Shown here: piece by piece, positions 43,594-52,285 of the stretch
Layout: each line of letters starts with the position of its first letter
Position numbering within the stretch: position 1 is the stretch's first letter
Assembly (NCBI RefSeq): GCF_013404075.1
Contig: NZ_JACBJQ010000037.1
Span: 1 to 58,913 of the forward strand
Source: Mycolicibacterium vinylchloridicum
GTDB lineage: Bacteria > Actinomycetota > Actinomycetes > Mycobacteriales > Mycobacteriaceae
Length of the DNA: 58,913 nt
Reading direction: 5' to 3'
The notes under the pieces: model-generated
Database searches by the model: none
What the model was told of the DNA's origin: nothing
What the model saw: only the letters and a program-made list of their open reading frames with translations
Position numbers and translations under genes: made by a program

Positions 43594-45236
43594 TCGTCGA
43601 CTCGCATCAGCAGCACACCGCTCGGCGTCAGGCCGCCGCTACTGGCCACGGCGACCTTGGCGCCCTCGACCTGACGATCACCGGCCTCACCGCGCAGCTG
43701 GCTGACGGCCTCGTGGATCAGGCCCATGCCGTGGGTGCGGCCGTGGGAGAGCTGGCCGCCGTGGGTGTTCAGCGGAAGAACCCCGTCACGGGCGATGTTG
43801 GTGCCGCCGTCGAGAAAGTCCTTCGCCTCGCCGATTCCGCAGAAGCCGAGCGCCTCGATCCACGACAGGCAGTTGAAGGAGAATCCGTCGTAGAGCTCGG
43901 CGACGTCGACATCGCTGGGACGCAGCGATGTTCGGGTCCACATGTGTGCGGACTGGCCGAGCACCTGCGGTTCGTGGGTCAGCGTCGTCTGGTCCCAGTC
44001 AGTGCGTTCGATGATCTGGGTGCCGACGGCCTCGAACAGCACCGGCTTCTTCGGCAGGTCGCGCGCGGTCTCCACCGCCGAGACGATCACGGCCACCGCG
44101 CCGTCGCACGGCACGTCACAGTCGTAGAGGCCGAACGGTGTGGTGATCGGCCGCGCCGACAGGTAGTCGTCCATCGTCATCGGCTCGCGGTAGATGGCGG
44201 TCGGGTTCAGTGCGGCGTTGGCACGCTGGTTGAGTGCGATCCAGCCCAGCGTCTCGCGGGTGGTGCCGTAGCGCGCAAAGTGGCGTTGGGCGTTGAGCGC
44301 CAACGTGTGTGCGGCCGAGGTAGCCCCGAACGGCATCTGCCAGCTGGTGGTGCGCAGCCCGCCGGGCGGGGCCATCTTGCCCTGCTTCAGCAGCTCCTGG
44401 AACGTCGACTCCCACAGCGTGCGAAAGCACAGCACATGCCGGGCCATCCCGGTGGCGACCGCCATCATGGCGGCGATGATCGACCCGCCGGGGCCGAACG
44501 TGTCCATGCCGCCGTTGATCCAGGTGGGGCGCAGCCCCAGCGCGCCCTCGAGCGCGGTTACCCCACCTTCGCCCATGCCCGCGACGTCGAGGCCGGGGTA
44601 GGTCGACAGGCCGTCGATGTCGGCGAACGTCAAACCCGCGTCGGCGACGGCTGCTTCGCACGCCTCGACCGTCAAAGCCAGCGGGTTGGCCATCAGCCGG
44701 CGCCCCAGCCGCGAAGCGCCGATACCCGTTATCGCAGAACGCTCCTCGAACTTTGTCGAGGTCAGCGGTGGCCGGACATGTTTGGCGAAGTCCTGCGGGG
44801 CGATCTCGTCGGCGGGTGTCTCGACGATTTGTCTGGGCGTCACCGGGCGGAACAGCGGGAGGTAGACGTCATCGTTCTGCTCGAAGACCACCTCGACGAG
44901 CTGGCCGAGCTCGAGATCTTCGGGGTCGGCGTCGATGATATTGGTGGTCAACCGAACTCGCGGATCCTCGGAGATCGCGACCTGGGCGACAACGTAGGGC
45001 GCGGGCAGCCCCGGGATACTGAACCGCTGGTTGACGGTGAACGCCGAGAGAACTGCTTGGCCACTGACCGGACGGGCCTTGAGGTCATGGCTGCCGCAGT
45101 ACCGGCACACCGGCTGCGGCGGGTGGATCAGCGAGGTGCACCCCTGGCACTCCTGGATGCGCAGCGTGCCGTCGGCACCGGAGGTCCAGAAGAACTCGTT
45201 CTCGGTTGTGACCTGCGGCAGCGGCGCGCGGCTCAC
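43590..45236 (-). CDS. DUF35 (OB-fold, zinc) fused to thiolase-like aldolase/lipid-transfer protein
   Basis: A 548-residue fusion. Residues 1-130 are a DUF35 domain with a rubredoxin-like zinc site (Cys30, Cys33, Cys44, Cys47) and an OB fold. From about 165 follows a thiolase-fold domain of the SCPx/Ltp type, without the standard thiolase Cys pair and with ELYDGFSFNCLSW and HTHGGQLSHGR-type blocks. In steroid degradation, separate Ltp2-like and DUF35 proteins form a retro-aldolase that cleaves tertiary beta-hydroxyacyl-CoA esters; a fusion supports the same chemistry here. The start overlaps the ferredoxin stop by 4 nt. Confidence 0.85.
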   Translation of the reverse strand: MSRAPLPQVTTENEFFWTSGADGTLRIQECQGCTSLIHPPQPVCRYCGSHDLKARPVSGQAVLSAFTVNQRFSIPGLPAPYVVAQVAISEDPRVRLTTNIIDADPEDLELGQLVEVVFEQNDDVYLPLFRPVTPRQIVETPADEIAPQDFAKHVRPPLTSTKFEERSAITGIGASRLGRRLMANPLALTVEACEAAVADAGLTFADIDGLSTYPGLDVAGMGEGGVTALEGALGLRPTWINGGMDTFGPGGSIIAAMMAVATGMARHVLCFRTLWESTFQELLKQGKMAPPGGLRTTSWQMPFGATSAAHTLALNAQRHFARYGTTRETLGWIALNQRANAALNPTAIYREPMTMDDYLSARPITTPFGLYDCDVPCDGAVAVIVSAVETARDLPKKPVLFEAVGTQIIERTDWDQTTLTHEPQVLGQSAHMWTRTSLRPSDVDVAELYDGFSFNCLSWIEALGFCGIGEAKDFLDGGTNIARDGVLPLNTHGGQLSHGRTHGMGLIHEAVSQLRGEAGDRQVEGAKVAVASSGGLTPSGVLLMRVDE

Positions 45237-45532
45237 TGGGCGAAGCCCCAGCGGGCCTCGAACACCGGAGCTTCGTCGGTCGCCGGCACCGTTGCGTCCG
45301 GCGGCTTCTCGCCGTCGAACTCGTTGTCGCTGATCTCGATGATCGCGTGCACCGGGCAGTCGAACAACGCGCGCAGGACGTCGTCGCGATCGGCGTCGGC
45401 GACGGTACCGTCACCGATCAGCGACGCGTAGCCCCAGTCGTCGAGTGAGAAGTGTTTCGGCGCGTGCTTGGCGCAGACACCGAAGCCGTCGCAGATCGTC
45501 CGGTCCAGTCGGATTCGCATGTTCGGACTCAT
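45233..45532 (-). CDS. Small [3Fe-4S]/[4Fe-4S]-type ferredoxin
   Basis: A 99-residue ferredoxin with Cys14, Cys20 and Cys59 (CDGFGVC then CPVHA) and a ~30-residue acidic C-terminal tail. It is the same class as the P450-linked ferredoxin at 39594. The ATG overlaps the stop of the NuoF-like flavoprotein and its own stop overlaps the next start, so it is probably the direct acceptor of that flavoprotein. It could feed the nearby P450s. Confidence 0.85.
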   Translation of the reverse strand: MSPNMRIRLDRTICDGFGVCAKHAPKHFSLDDWGYASLIGDGTVADADRDDVLRALFDCPVHAIIEISDNEFDGEKPPDATVPATDEAPVFEARWGFAQ

Positions 45533-46836
45533 CGCTGGGTCGCCGCCTCCACCTCGTAGGGTCGCTGAGCGCTGAAGGCCGCCGAGCCGCAGGGATCGCA
45601 CGCACCGGCCAGATGTTGTTCGACAAGCTGGGGGAAGTGCTTCAGCAAGCTGGCGGCGACGTTGGCCGCACCGTCGAGGGTGGCGCAGGCGCCCCGGCCG
45701 CGAAGCACGACCGACCAGCGCTCCAGTCGCGCGACATCCTGCGCCGTCGCCGCGCCGTCGCGCAGAGCTCCGGCGGCCGCAGCCATCGCCGCCGTTCCGT
45801 TGAAGCACGACCCGCACTGCCCGGCGTTCTCGCGATCGAAGTAGGCCAGTACCGACGCGGCCACCGCCACCGGGCAGTCGTCGGTCAGGATCGCGATCGC
45901 GCCACAACCGAGGCCGCAGCCCAGTGCACGGAACGTCTCGTGGTCCAGCGTGGTGCCGAGCACGTCGCGGTTGAGCAATCCCGCGAAGTAGCCGCCCATC
46001 AGCGCACCTTGGACGGCGTCCGGCGAAACACCATGTAGCGCAAGTAGATCGGTGAACGGCATACCGTGCGGAACCTCATAGAGGGCCGGCGGCCGGCCCG
46101 CGCCGGTGATCGTCATCAGGAAGGTCCCCGGTGACGCCGCTGTACCGGCGGACCGGAACGCCGCCGCGCCCTCACGCTGTACGTAGGGCAGATTCGCGAG
46201 GGTTTCGACATTGCTGACCAGAGTCGGATGCCCGGAGACACCATGCTGGAACGGCCGCGGCGGCTTGTCGGTGGGTTTGGCCGGTCCGCCGTTGACCGCC
46301 CGCACGGCCGCGGTTTCCTCACCCGCCACGTAGCCGGGCTCCACGGTGACGATCGAAATCTCGAGGCCGCCAAAGGTATCGAAGCCGACCTCGTCCAGTG
46401 CGCTGTCGATGGCCCGTGCCGCCTCGAAGTCGGACACGTACACATACGCCCGTTGCGCGCCGACCATCCTGGCGGCCAACCGCACGCCGTCGAGCACGAG
46501 GTGCGGGCGGTGACGAAGCAGCCAGCGGTCTTTCACCGAGGCGGGCTCACCCTCCTCGCCGTTGGCGAGGACCACCGTCTCGTGGCCCCGGTTGTGGGCG
46601 GCGCGTACGGTGCGCAGCTTGACCGCCAGCGGGAACGCGGCGCCGCCGCGGCCCAGCACGCCGGAGGTCTCCACCTCGGCGAGCAGCGCTTCGATATTCT
46701 CGAGCAGCGCGTACCCGCCGGCGGCGACGTAGGCACTCATGCTCTCCACGGTCGCAGGCAGCCGCAGCAATCGGGGCGCACAGCCGGGTGCGGCGGCAAT
46801 GGTCAAGGCCGTGCTCGCGGGTGCTGTCGCGTTCAT
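45529..46836 (-). CDS. NuoF-like FMN/iron-sulphur NADH:acceptor oxidoreductase
   Basis: A 435-residue stand-alone protein of the complex I 51-kDa (NuoF) family. FMN/NADH sites are GRGGAAFP at 62-69 and NGEEGEPAS at 92-100, and EPGYVAGEETA is at 166-176. The [4Fe-4S] motif is altered: the first of four expected cysteines is Ala338, with Cys341, Cys344 and Cys384 kept, and an extra CDPC pair is at 413-416. It is likely to be the NADH-dependent reductase for the adjacent ferredoxin and hence the P450s. First gene of its operon (aagagg upstream of ATG 46836), divergent from the gene at 46890. Confidence 0.85.
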   Translation of the reverse strand: MNATAPASTALTIAAAPGCAPRLLRLPATVESMSAYVAAGGYALLENIEALLAEVETSGVLGRGGAAFPLAVKLRTVRAAHNRGHETVVLANGEEGEPASVKDRWLLRHRPHLVLDGVRLAARMVGAQRAYVYVSDFEAARAIDSALDEVGFDTFGGLEISIVTVEPGYVAGEETAAVRAVNGGPAKPTDKPPRPFQHGVSGHPTLVSNVETLANLPYVQREGAAAFRSAGTAASPGTFLMTITGAGRPPALYEVPHGMPFTDLLALHGVSPDAVQGALMGGYFAGLLNRDVLGTTLDHETFRALGCGLGCGAIAILTDDCPVAVAASVLAYFDRENAGQCGSCFNGTAAMAAAAGALRDGAATAQDVARLERWSVVLRGRGACATLDGAANVAASLLKHFPQLVEQHLAGACDPCGSAAFSAQRPYEVEAATQR

Positions 46837-46889
46837 CGGTCACCTCTTCTGGTTCGGGCGCTCGGCACACGGTCGCTAGGCTGAGGCAC

Positions 46890-47372
46890 ATGAGAACGGC
46901 TGTGGTTCGTGTCGACGTCGACCCGACCGGTGAACTGACGCCGGCGCAGCTTGCCGAGGGTGTTGCGGCGCTGGGGACGCTTGCCGAGCAGGGTGGCGTG
47001 ACGCTGGTCGACAACAACCTGGCCGCGATGCCGCGTGGCCGCCGCGAAGCCGAGATGCTGGTCGGCAACATCGCGCCCGAGGACATCGAGGAAGTCAAGC
47101 GCGACGCGATCGCCAGGTGTGCCAAGGCATTCGGCACCGAGCCGGCCATCGGCGTGGTGACCTACGTCAGCCGCGGCACCGACGATGATGCCCACGGGGT
47201 GCTGGCCGGGTTCGGCTTGCGCGGGGAGATCGACCGGACCGCGGGCGACGACGGCTGGGACGTCATCGTCGTCACGCTGAGCAAGACCGACATGGCTCGG
47301 ATCCCGGAGAGCCGGGTGCACACCGCGCTGGAGGCCTCGACCAATTGCGAGGTCCACATCCGCATGGTGTGA
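46890..47372 (+). CDS. Hypothetical protein with beta-rich alpha/beta sequence
   Basis: A 160-residue protein I do not recognise. It starts MRTAVVRVDVDPTGELTPAQLAEGV and contains NNLAAMPRGRREAEMLVGNI and GFGLRGEIDRTAGDDGWDVIVVTLSK. ATG 46890 has a gagg only 3-6 nt upstream, so it may be leaderless. It is divergent from the NuoF-like operon across 53 bp and convergent with a hydrolase. The clear codon bias argues that it is real. Confidence 0.65.
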   Translation: MRTAVVRVDVDPTGELTPAQLAEGVAALGTLAEQGGVTLVDNNLAAMPRGRREAEMLVGNIAPEDIEEVKRDAIARCAKAFGTEPAIGVVTYVSRGTDDDAHGVLAGFGLRGEIDRTAGDDGWDVIVVTLSKTDMARIPESRVHTALEASTNCEVHIRMV

Positions 47373-47386
47373 GTGGAACCTGGTGC

Positions 47387-48295
47387 TCATTTGCCGAGGA
47401 AATCCAGAATGGCCGGGGCAGCCTGCACCCAGGTGTCGAACATGTTGAACCGCTTGACCTTCCCGGATGCCCGATCCTCGCCCGCACGCTCCCAGGCATC
47501 CTCGGGCCACGGCGGGTCGATCAGCGTCGAACCCTTGATGAGGCAGTTGACCTCCAGTGAGGTGCGCTTGGGGTGGTCCCAGTCGTTCTCGCCGCCGCGG
47601 ATGATCAGGGTGGGCACCTTGATGTCACCGAAGAATTCGTCGTCGACGCCCGGGATCGCCTGGCCGGGCTTCGGGACGAACGCGTTGAGCCAGCGCAACA
47701 TGACCCGGAGGAACTCGTCGGCGTCCAGCGCCAGAATCCGGTCCTTGTTCACCGCGTTCTCGGCGATGCGTTCTTTCCACTCATCGACGTGCAGAAGGCC
47801 TTTGATGCCCAGGCCGCGAACCGCGAGGATGCTCGGCACCAGGTAGTACGAGCCCAGCACGAAGCTGCCGTAGACGCCGCCGACGATGTTCCAGGTCACC
47901 AGCTTGGTGACGATCTCGGGGTAGAGGATCGTCGTCAGGATGGAATCCCTGGCGCCGCCCGAGCCGCCGGCGATCACGCATGGGCCGATACCCAGGCCGG
48001 TGATCAACCCGTGCAACGTCTCGGCGCGCATGTGGGATTCGCTCTGGCCGTAGAACTGCAGATCGGATTTGCCGCAGTTGGGGCGGTCCCACAGCAGCAC
48101 GCGATAGCCGCCGTTGACCAGTGCCTCGGCCAGCGGGCGCAGGCCCTCGATGTCCTTGCTGTACCGGCCACCTGGCGTCAAGGCGATGAAATCGCCTTTA
48201 TCGCCGAGGATTTCGTAGACGACATTGCCGCCGTTGATCTCCATCACCTGTTCGCCGTCGCGCAGTTGCAGACCGGCGGTCGTTGCCGTGCTCAT
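47387..48295 (-). CDS. Alpha/beta-hydrolase fold protein (second)
   Basis: A 302-residue hydrolase with LTPGGRYSKDIEGL, LLWDRPNCGKSD and nucleophile Ser in IAGGSGGARDS near residue 111, followed by an IIRGGENDWDHP acid-side loop. The fold includes C-C bond hydrolases (MhpC-like) and esterases. It is the last gene of the leftward operon that begins with the two amidohydrolases, 67 bp after the Rieske protein, so it may cleave a ring-opened product. Confidence 0.8.
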   Translation of the reverse strand: MSTATTAGLQLRDGEQVMEINGGNVVYEILGDKGDFIALTPGGRYSKDIEGLRPLAEALVNGGYRVLLWDRPNCGKSDLQFYGQSESHMRAETLHGLITGLGIGPCVIAGGSGGARDSILTTILYPEIVTKLVTWNIVGGVYGSFVLGSYYLVPSILAVRGLGIKGLLHVDEWKERIAENAVNKDRILALDADEFLRVMLRWLNAFVPKPGQAIPGVDDEFFGDIKVPTLIIRGGENDWDHPKRTSLEVNCLIKGSTLIDPPWPEDAWERAGEDRASGKVKRFNMFDTWVQAAPAILDFLGK

Positions 48296-48362
48296 GCCTC
48301 GGCTCCTGCTCGCTCCGGTCCTCGCTGCGCTGCGATCCTCACTCGCACTCGCCTTCGGGTGC

Positions 48363-48755
48363 TCATGCCGTCACGAGGACGTCGTCGCCCACGACGCGTA
48401 CCGGGTAGGTGCGGATGCTCCACTCGGGCTTGACCGCCGTGGTGCCTGTTGCCAACTCGAACCCCCATTGGTGCCACGGGCAGTAGATGAATTCCATATC
48501 GCGCACCATCACCGCGTCGCCGGGGACGTTCTCGTCGACGATGTTGCGGCCACGCGGGCGCCCCGAGCACAACGGTCCGCCCTCGTGCGGGCAGTAGTTC
48601 GCGATGGCGTAGAACGTTCCGTTGACGTTGTACACGCCCACCCCGTGCCGGCCGATCGGCACCAGTTTGTGTGTGCCAGGCGGGATTTCGTCAACGGTCG
48701 CGACCACGTGCTCTCGGCCCTGCGCCAGGCGGGGCTGCTTGTCTGCTGTTGTCAT
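48363..48755 (-). CDS. Rieske [2Fe-2S] ferredoxin-like protein
   Basis: A 130-residue single-domain Rieske protein with Cys55-x-His57 and Cys92-x2-His95, separated by 34 residues. It could be a ferredoxin component of an oxygenase or an independent redox protein. No catalytic iron site is present, so it is not an oxygenase alpha subunit. It lies between an amidohydrolase and a hydrolase in one operon. Confidence 0.85.
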   Translation of the reverse strand: MTTADKQPRLAQGREHVVATVDEIPPGTHKLVPIGRHGVGVYNVNGTFYAIANYCPHEGGPLCSGRPRGRNIVDENVPGDAVMVRDMEFIYCPWHQWGFELATGTTAVKPEWSIRTYPVRVVGDDVLVTA

Positions 48756-48799
48756 ATCCCGGGTCGCTCCGCTCCAGCCCTCCGAAAGGTCATCTCCAC

Positions 48800-49945
48800 T
48801 CAGAACACCCGCGTCTGGCCCTCGAGGGCCGGCACGGTATCCGGCAGGCCGTACGTCTCGATCCCGTTGCGGAACATCACCGCTTCCCGCGCGTGCTCGG
48901 GAAGGTGCTTGACCAGCCAGCGTGGATCGTCATAGGTCCAGTGCGGGTAGTCGGAGGAGAACAGCAGGATCTTTTCGCATTCCATCCACTCGAAGGCCCG
49001 CAGCAGTTCGGTCTTGTCTTCGGGGTAGTCCAGCGGCTGGGTGGTGAACTTGATGTGGTCCTTGACGTATTCACTCGGCTTGCGCTTGATGTCCAGCCAG
49101 GACTTGCGGGCTTCGTAGATCGTGTCCATCCGCCACATCAGCGGCAGAATCCAACTGAAGGCGTGCTCCACGAACACGATCCGCAGGGTGGGGAACCGGT
49201 CGAAGAGACCGTCGAAGATCATGCTCATCACCTGGTTCGCCGCGAGCAGCGAGTAGCTGACCATGAAGTCGTGGTTGTAGCTGGGCAGGCCCACCGGTGG
49301 GATCGGCAGCGTCTCGTAGAAGCCGCGCGACAGATGGCAGCTCACCGGCTTGTTGATCTTGGTGGCGGCCGCCCAGATCGGGTCGTACTTCGGGTCACCC
49401 CACGACGGCCGTGGCTCGGCCTTGATCATGACCTGGGCCATATACGGGTGCTCGGCCCACTTCTCGATCTCGCGCGCCCCGCCCTCGGGGTCTTCGATGG
49501 CCACGCAGATCGAGCCGCGCCAGCGTTCGTGCCAGTTGGTCTTGCTGTCCAGCCAGTGGTCGGCCTGCCAGGCGTTGTGCGCGTAGGACAATGCCGCCGT
49601 GGCTTCGGGGATCCGGCAGGGGGCGTGGGCGGGCTCGAGGATGCAGATGTCGGCGCCGGCCTCCATCACGGCCTGCTTGAGTGCGAGGTCGGGGTCGCTG
49701 CAGGCGAACTCGCCGTCGTCGGGGAAAGTGTCGACCCGCATGGCGTAGGCGTGCGCGTAGTCCGGCGCGTCGTAGTAGATGGTCTCGCCGACCCGGTGGT
49801 TCCTGAAGTACTTGGAGCGAAGCGGCTCGGGGATGTATTCCTGCAGCGCGCCGCGCTTGGGCACCGGGTGGACATCGGAGTCGACGCACCGGATCGCAAC
49901 GCGTTCGGCCGGAGCGACTCGCTCCTGGCTATGGGTCAGAGTCAT
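48800..49945 (-). CDS. Amidohydrolase_2/ACMSD-type hydrolase (second of three)
   Basis: A 381-residue TIM-barrel amidohydrolase with metal segment VDSDVHPVPK, SCHLSRGF, VEHAFSWILPLMWRMD and the conserved Asp in LLFSSDYPHWTYDD. It would hydrolyse or decarboxylate a carboxylated intermediate. ATG 49945 has aaggag 6 nt upstream. A third, diverged homologue lies immediately upstream in the operon, suggesting the two proteins act together, perhaps as a heteromer. Confidence 0.85.
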   Translation of the reverse strand: MTLTHSQERVAPAERVAIRCVDSDVHPVPKRGALQEYIPEPLRSKYFRNHRVGETIYYDAPDYAHAYAMRVDTFPDDGEFACSDPDLALKQAVMEAGADICILEPAHAPCRIPEATAALSYAHNAWQADHWLDSKTNWHERWRGSICVAIEDPEGGAREIEKWAEHPYMAQVMIKAEPRPSWGDPKYDPIWAAATKINKPVSCHLSRGFYETLPIPPVGLPSYNHDFMVSYSLLAANQVMSMIFDGLFDRFPTLRIVFVEHAFSWILPLMWRMDTIYEARKSWLDIKRKPSEYVKDHIKFTTQPLDYPEDKTELLRAFEWMECEKILLFSSDYPHWTYDDPRWLVKHLPEHAREAVMFRNGIETYGLPDTVPALEGQTRVF

Positions 49946-49970
49946 CGTGGTCTCCTTAGCTCACTGCGTC

Positions 49971-51062
49971 TCAGTGTGTTCCGATGCCGGCCGGGATGTC
50001 TATGCCGTAGAGCTGCGCGGCATTGCGCCAGCAGACTTTCTCGCGCTGTTCGGCCGTCCACGCCGCGGGCAGCGTGCGGATGTCGGTGCAATGCCAATGC
50101 GGATAGCTTGACCCGAACATCACCATGTCCTCTTTGCCGGTGAACGACAGCCATTGGTCGGCGAAGTCGGCGTCGCCCGGCCCGTCGAGGCTGTTGTGGA
50201 TGAAATGGACGTGCCCGGGCAGGTAGTCGCTGGGCATCTTCGGTGCCCATGGCGTCTGCTCGAGGTGCGGTCGTCCGAAGCAGTCCATCCGCCACATGAA
50301 CGGCGTCATGAGATCGCCCGCGCCGTCAGCGAACACGAACTTGAGGTCCGGCCACCGCTCGAACACGCCCTCTGCGATCAGGTTCATCAGGTGATAGATG
50401 TAATTGAGCGACATGAAGCCCAGGTACTGCTCGAAGGTCCTGGTGTGTCCGGACGGGGTCGGCGGGAATGCGATGCCCTCCCCGGTCTCGATGTGGGTGG
50501 CCACCGGTAGGCCGGCATCGACGGCCGCCTCCCACAGGTCCCAGAACTGGGGCTTTCCGTACAGCTCCCGGGACTGCAGCGGGATGCCGATCTGTACGAC
50601 GCGGGGATGGTCCTTGTACTTGTCGATCTCGCGCAGCGCGCCGCGGATGTCGTCGGGGTTGACCCGGATCGTGCCGCGGAATCGCTCACCCAGTTCGGGG
50701 TGATCGAGCCAGCGCGAGACCAGCATCTCGTTGTGGGCGGCCAGGATCGCGGTGCCGAGGTGACGGTCGGGCATGATGCCCCGGCCCATCGGGTGCAGGA
50801 CCGCGACGTCGACGCCACGATCGGTGAACAGGTGCGCAGCGACGACGGCCGGGTCGGATCCGGGGTACTGACCCTCCGGCCCGCGAGCCTCTTTGAGATA
50901 TTCACCGCCCGGAGCGCCGTACCAGTCCATCTCGTAGTCCGGGAAGCCGCGACTCTTGAACGGCTCGCGCATCACCCCGCGCAACTCGGGAGTGGACCCG
51001 AAGAAGATGTGCACGCTCGCGTCGATCACGGGAGTCGTCGTCCCGTCGCGGTGCTCTATCAC
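49971..51062 (-). CDS. Amidohydrolase_2-like protein lacking the conserved metal Asp (third of three)
   Basis: A 363-residue homologue of the gene at 48800. The N-terminal segment reads VIDASVHIFFGS, ATHIETGEG carries the barrel His, and MWRMD is present. The metal/catalytic Asp of the DYPH motif is replaced by Ser319 (FGSSYPHWH). It may therefore be a non-catalytic partner or use altered chemistry. GTG 51062 is preferred (ggaagg 8 nt upstream); GTG 51071 is possible. First gene of the leftward operon; two GAGAA-type sites lie upstream, shared with a divergent dehydrogenase pair. Confidence 0.8.
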   Translation of the reverse strand: MIEHRDGTTTPVIDASVHIFFGSTPELRGVMREPFKSRGFPDYEMDWYGAPGGEYLKEARGPEGQYPGSDPAVVAAHLFTDRGVDVAVLHPMGRGIMPDRHLGTAILAAHNEMLVSRWLDHPELGERFRGTIRVNPDDIRGALREIDKYKDHPRVVQIGIPLQSRELYGKPQFWDLWEAAVDAGLPVATHIETGEGIAFPPTPSGHTRTFEQYLGFMSLNYIYHLMNLIAEGVFERWPDLKFVFADGAGDLMTPFMWRMDCFGRPHLEQTPWAPKMPSDYLPGHVHFIHNSLDGPGDADFADQWLSFTGKEDMVMFGSSYPHWHCTDIRTLPAAWTAEQREKVCWRNAAQLYGIDIPAGIGTH

Positions 51063-51116
51063 CAAACCCACCTTCCGGGTGCTCCAACTCGACGTAAATC
51101 CAAGTTCTTCAACGAC

Positions 51117-51152
51117 AAGAATACTGTTCTCGTGATTGAGAGTAGAACCTCA
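51117..51152. promoter_or_regulatory. Tandem operator-like sites (AAGAAT-ACT-GTTCTC and GAGAGT-AGA-ACCTCA)
   Basis: Two imperfect copies of the cluster palindrome at 51117-51131 and 51138-51152. Their centres are 21 bp apart, the same spacing as the pair in front of the TetR gene. They sit between the divergent amidohydrolase operon and the dehydrogenase pair 3. Confidence 0.55.
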
Positions 51153-51292
51153 TTACCACTTTGCCTCAACCGGCCGTAGGCAGCAAGCAAATCAGCCGGT
51201 AGAGTGCGATACCGTCTAGGGAGAACCGATGGCGCATGAATGGAGAATTGGATTTCCATTCGCATCGGTCCAGTCCGCGCAGGAGGCAACGG

Positions 51293-52285
51293 GTGCTACT
51301 GGAATTCGACGCTGATCAGCGGTTGTGGCAGGACACCGTGCGCGACGCGGTGGCCAAGCAGTGCCCGTCCTCGCTGATCCGCGGGATTGCCGAGGACGGC
51401 ATCGACCCGGGACCGCTATGGGAGTCCTACGTCGAAGCGGGCTGGACCGAGTTGGCCGAGCCCGAGAACGCCGTCGAGCTGGCGATCGTGCTCGAAGAGT
51501 TCGGCCGCGCGACGGACCCGACGCCGTTCCTGGCCACCCTCACCCAGTTCGCGCCGCTGGCCGGCGATCGCTACGACCCGCAGCAGGCGGGTGCGGCGGT
51601 GTTCGACGGTGTCACCGCGCACCGCGATGTCGACGGATGGGTGCTGTCGGGGACCGCCCGCTATGTCCTCGACGCCGACCGGGCGCAGAAGCTGGCGGTG
51701 GTGACCGACGGTGGGGTGTTCCTCGTCGAGGCCGCGACCGCGACGATCACGCGCATCCCGGTGTTCGACCCGGTGCTGCACGTGGCCGACGTGACGTTCC
51801 CCGGGGTGCACGTCGCAGATGAGGACCGGGTGCACTCCGACGGCGAGCGAGCCCGCCACGTCGCGCTGACCGGACTGGCGATCACGACGGTCGGCGCGTG
51901 CCAACGCATTCTCGACCTCGCTTTGCAGCACGTGAAAGACCGCCATCAGTTCGGGGTGCCGATCGGGTCCTTCCAGGCCGTGCAGCACAAGGCGGTCGAC
52001 ATGCACGTCGCGATCGAACGGGCCCGCGCCCTGGCGTATTTCGCCGCCCTGACCATCAGCGCCGACGACCCCCGCCGGCGGCTGGCCGCCGCGATGGCAA
52101 AGGCGGCGGCGGGCGATTGCCAGTCGGTGGTGTTCCGCCACGGCCTGCAGTTGTTCGGAGCCATGGGCTTCACGTGGGAAAACGATGTCCAGTTCGCGCT
52201 CAAGCGCGCCAAGTCCGGCGAGCTGATGCTGGGCGGTGCCGCTGAACACCGCGCCGTCATCGCCGAGGAGTACAGGGAACTGTAG
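51293..52285 (+). CDS. Acyl-CoA dehydrogenase-like, short partner subunit (pair 3)
   Basis: A 330-residue acyl-CoA dehydrogenase-fold protein. The C-terminal helices are clear (DRHQFGVPIGSFQAVQHKAVDMH and LFGAMGFTWENDVQFALKR), but the catalytic Glu-Arg helix position is not conserved (RARHVALTG). It is likely to be the non-catalytic partner of the following gene, which starts at the next base after its stop. GTG 51293 has a perfect aggagg 6 nt upstream; the longer frame from 51236 lacks one. Confidence 0.85.
   Translation: MLLEFDADQRLWQDTVRDAVAKQCPSSLIRGIAEDGIDPGPLWESYVEAGWTELAEPENAVELAIVLEEFGRATDPTPFLATLTQFAPLAGDRYDPQQAGAAVFDGVTAHRDVDGWVLSGTARYVLDADRAQKLAVVTDGGVFLVEAATATITRIPVFDPVLHVADVTFPGVHVADEDRVHSDGERARHVALTGLAITTVGACQRILDLALQHVKDRHQFGVPIGSFQAVQHKAVDMHVAIERARALAYFAALTISADDPRRRLAAAMAKAAAGDCQSVVFRHGLQLFGAMGFTWENDVQFALKRAKSGELMLGGAAEHRAVIAEEYREL

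Noticed and set aside
43587..45431. A 614-residue open frame antisense to the DUF35-thiolase fusion
   Set aside because: The opposite strand has full-length family motifs and coupled starts; the antisense frame is Arg/Gln/His-rich with no motif, as expected for GC-rich shadow frames.
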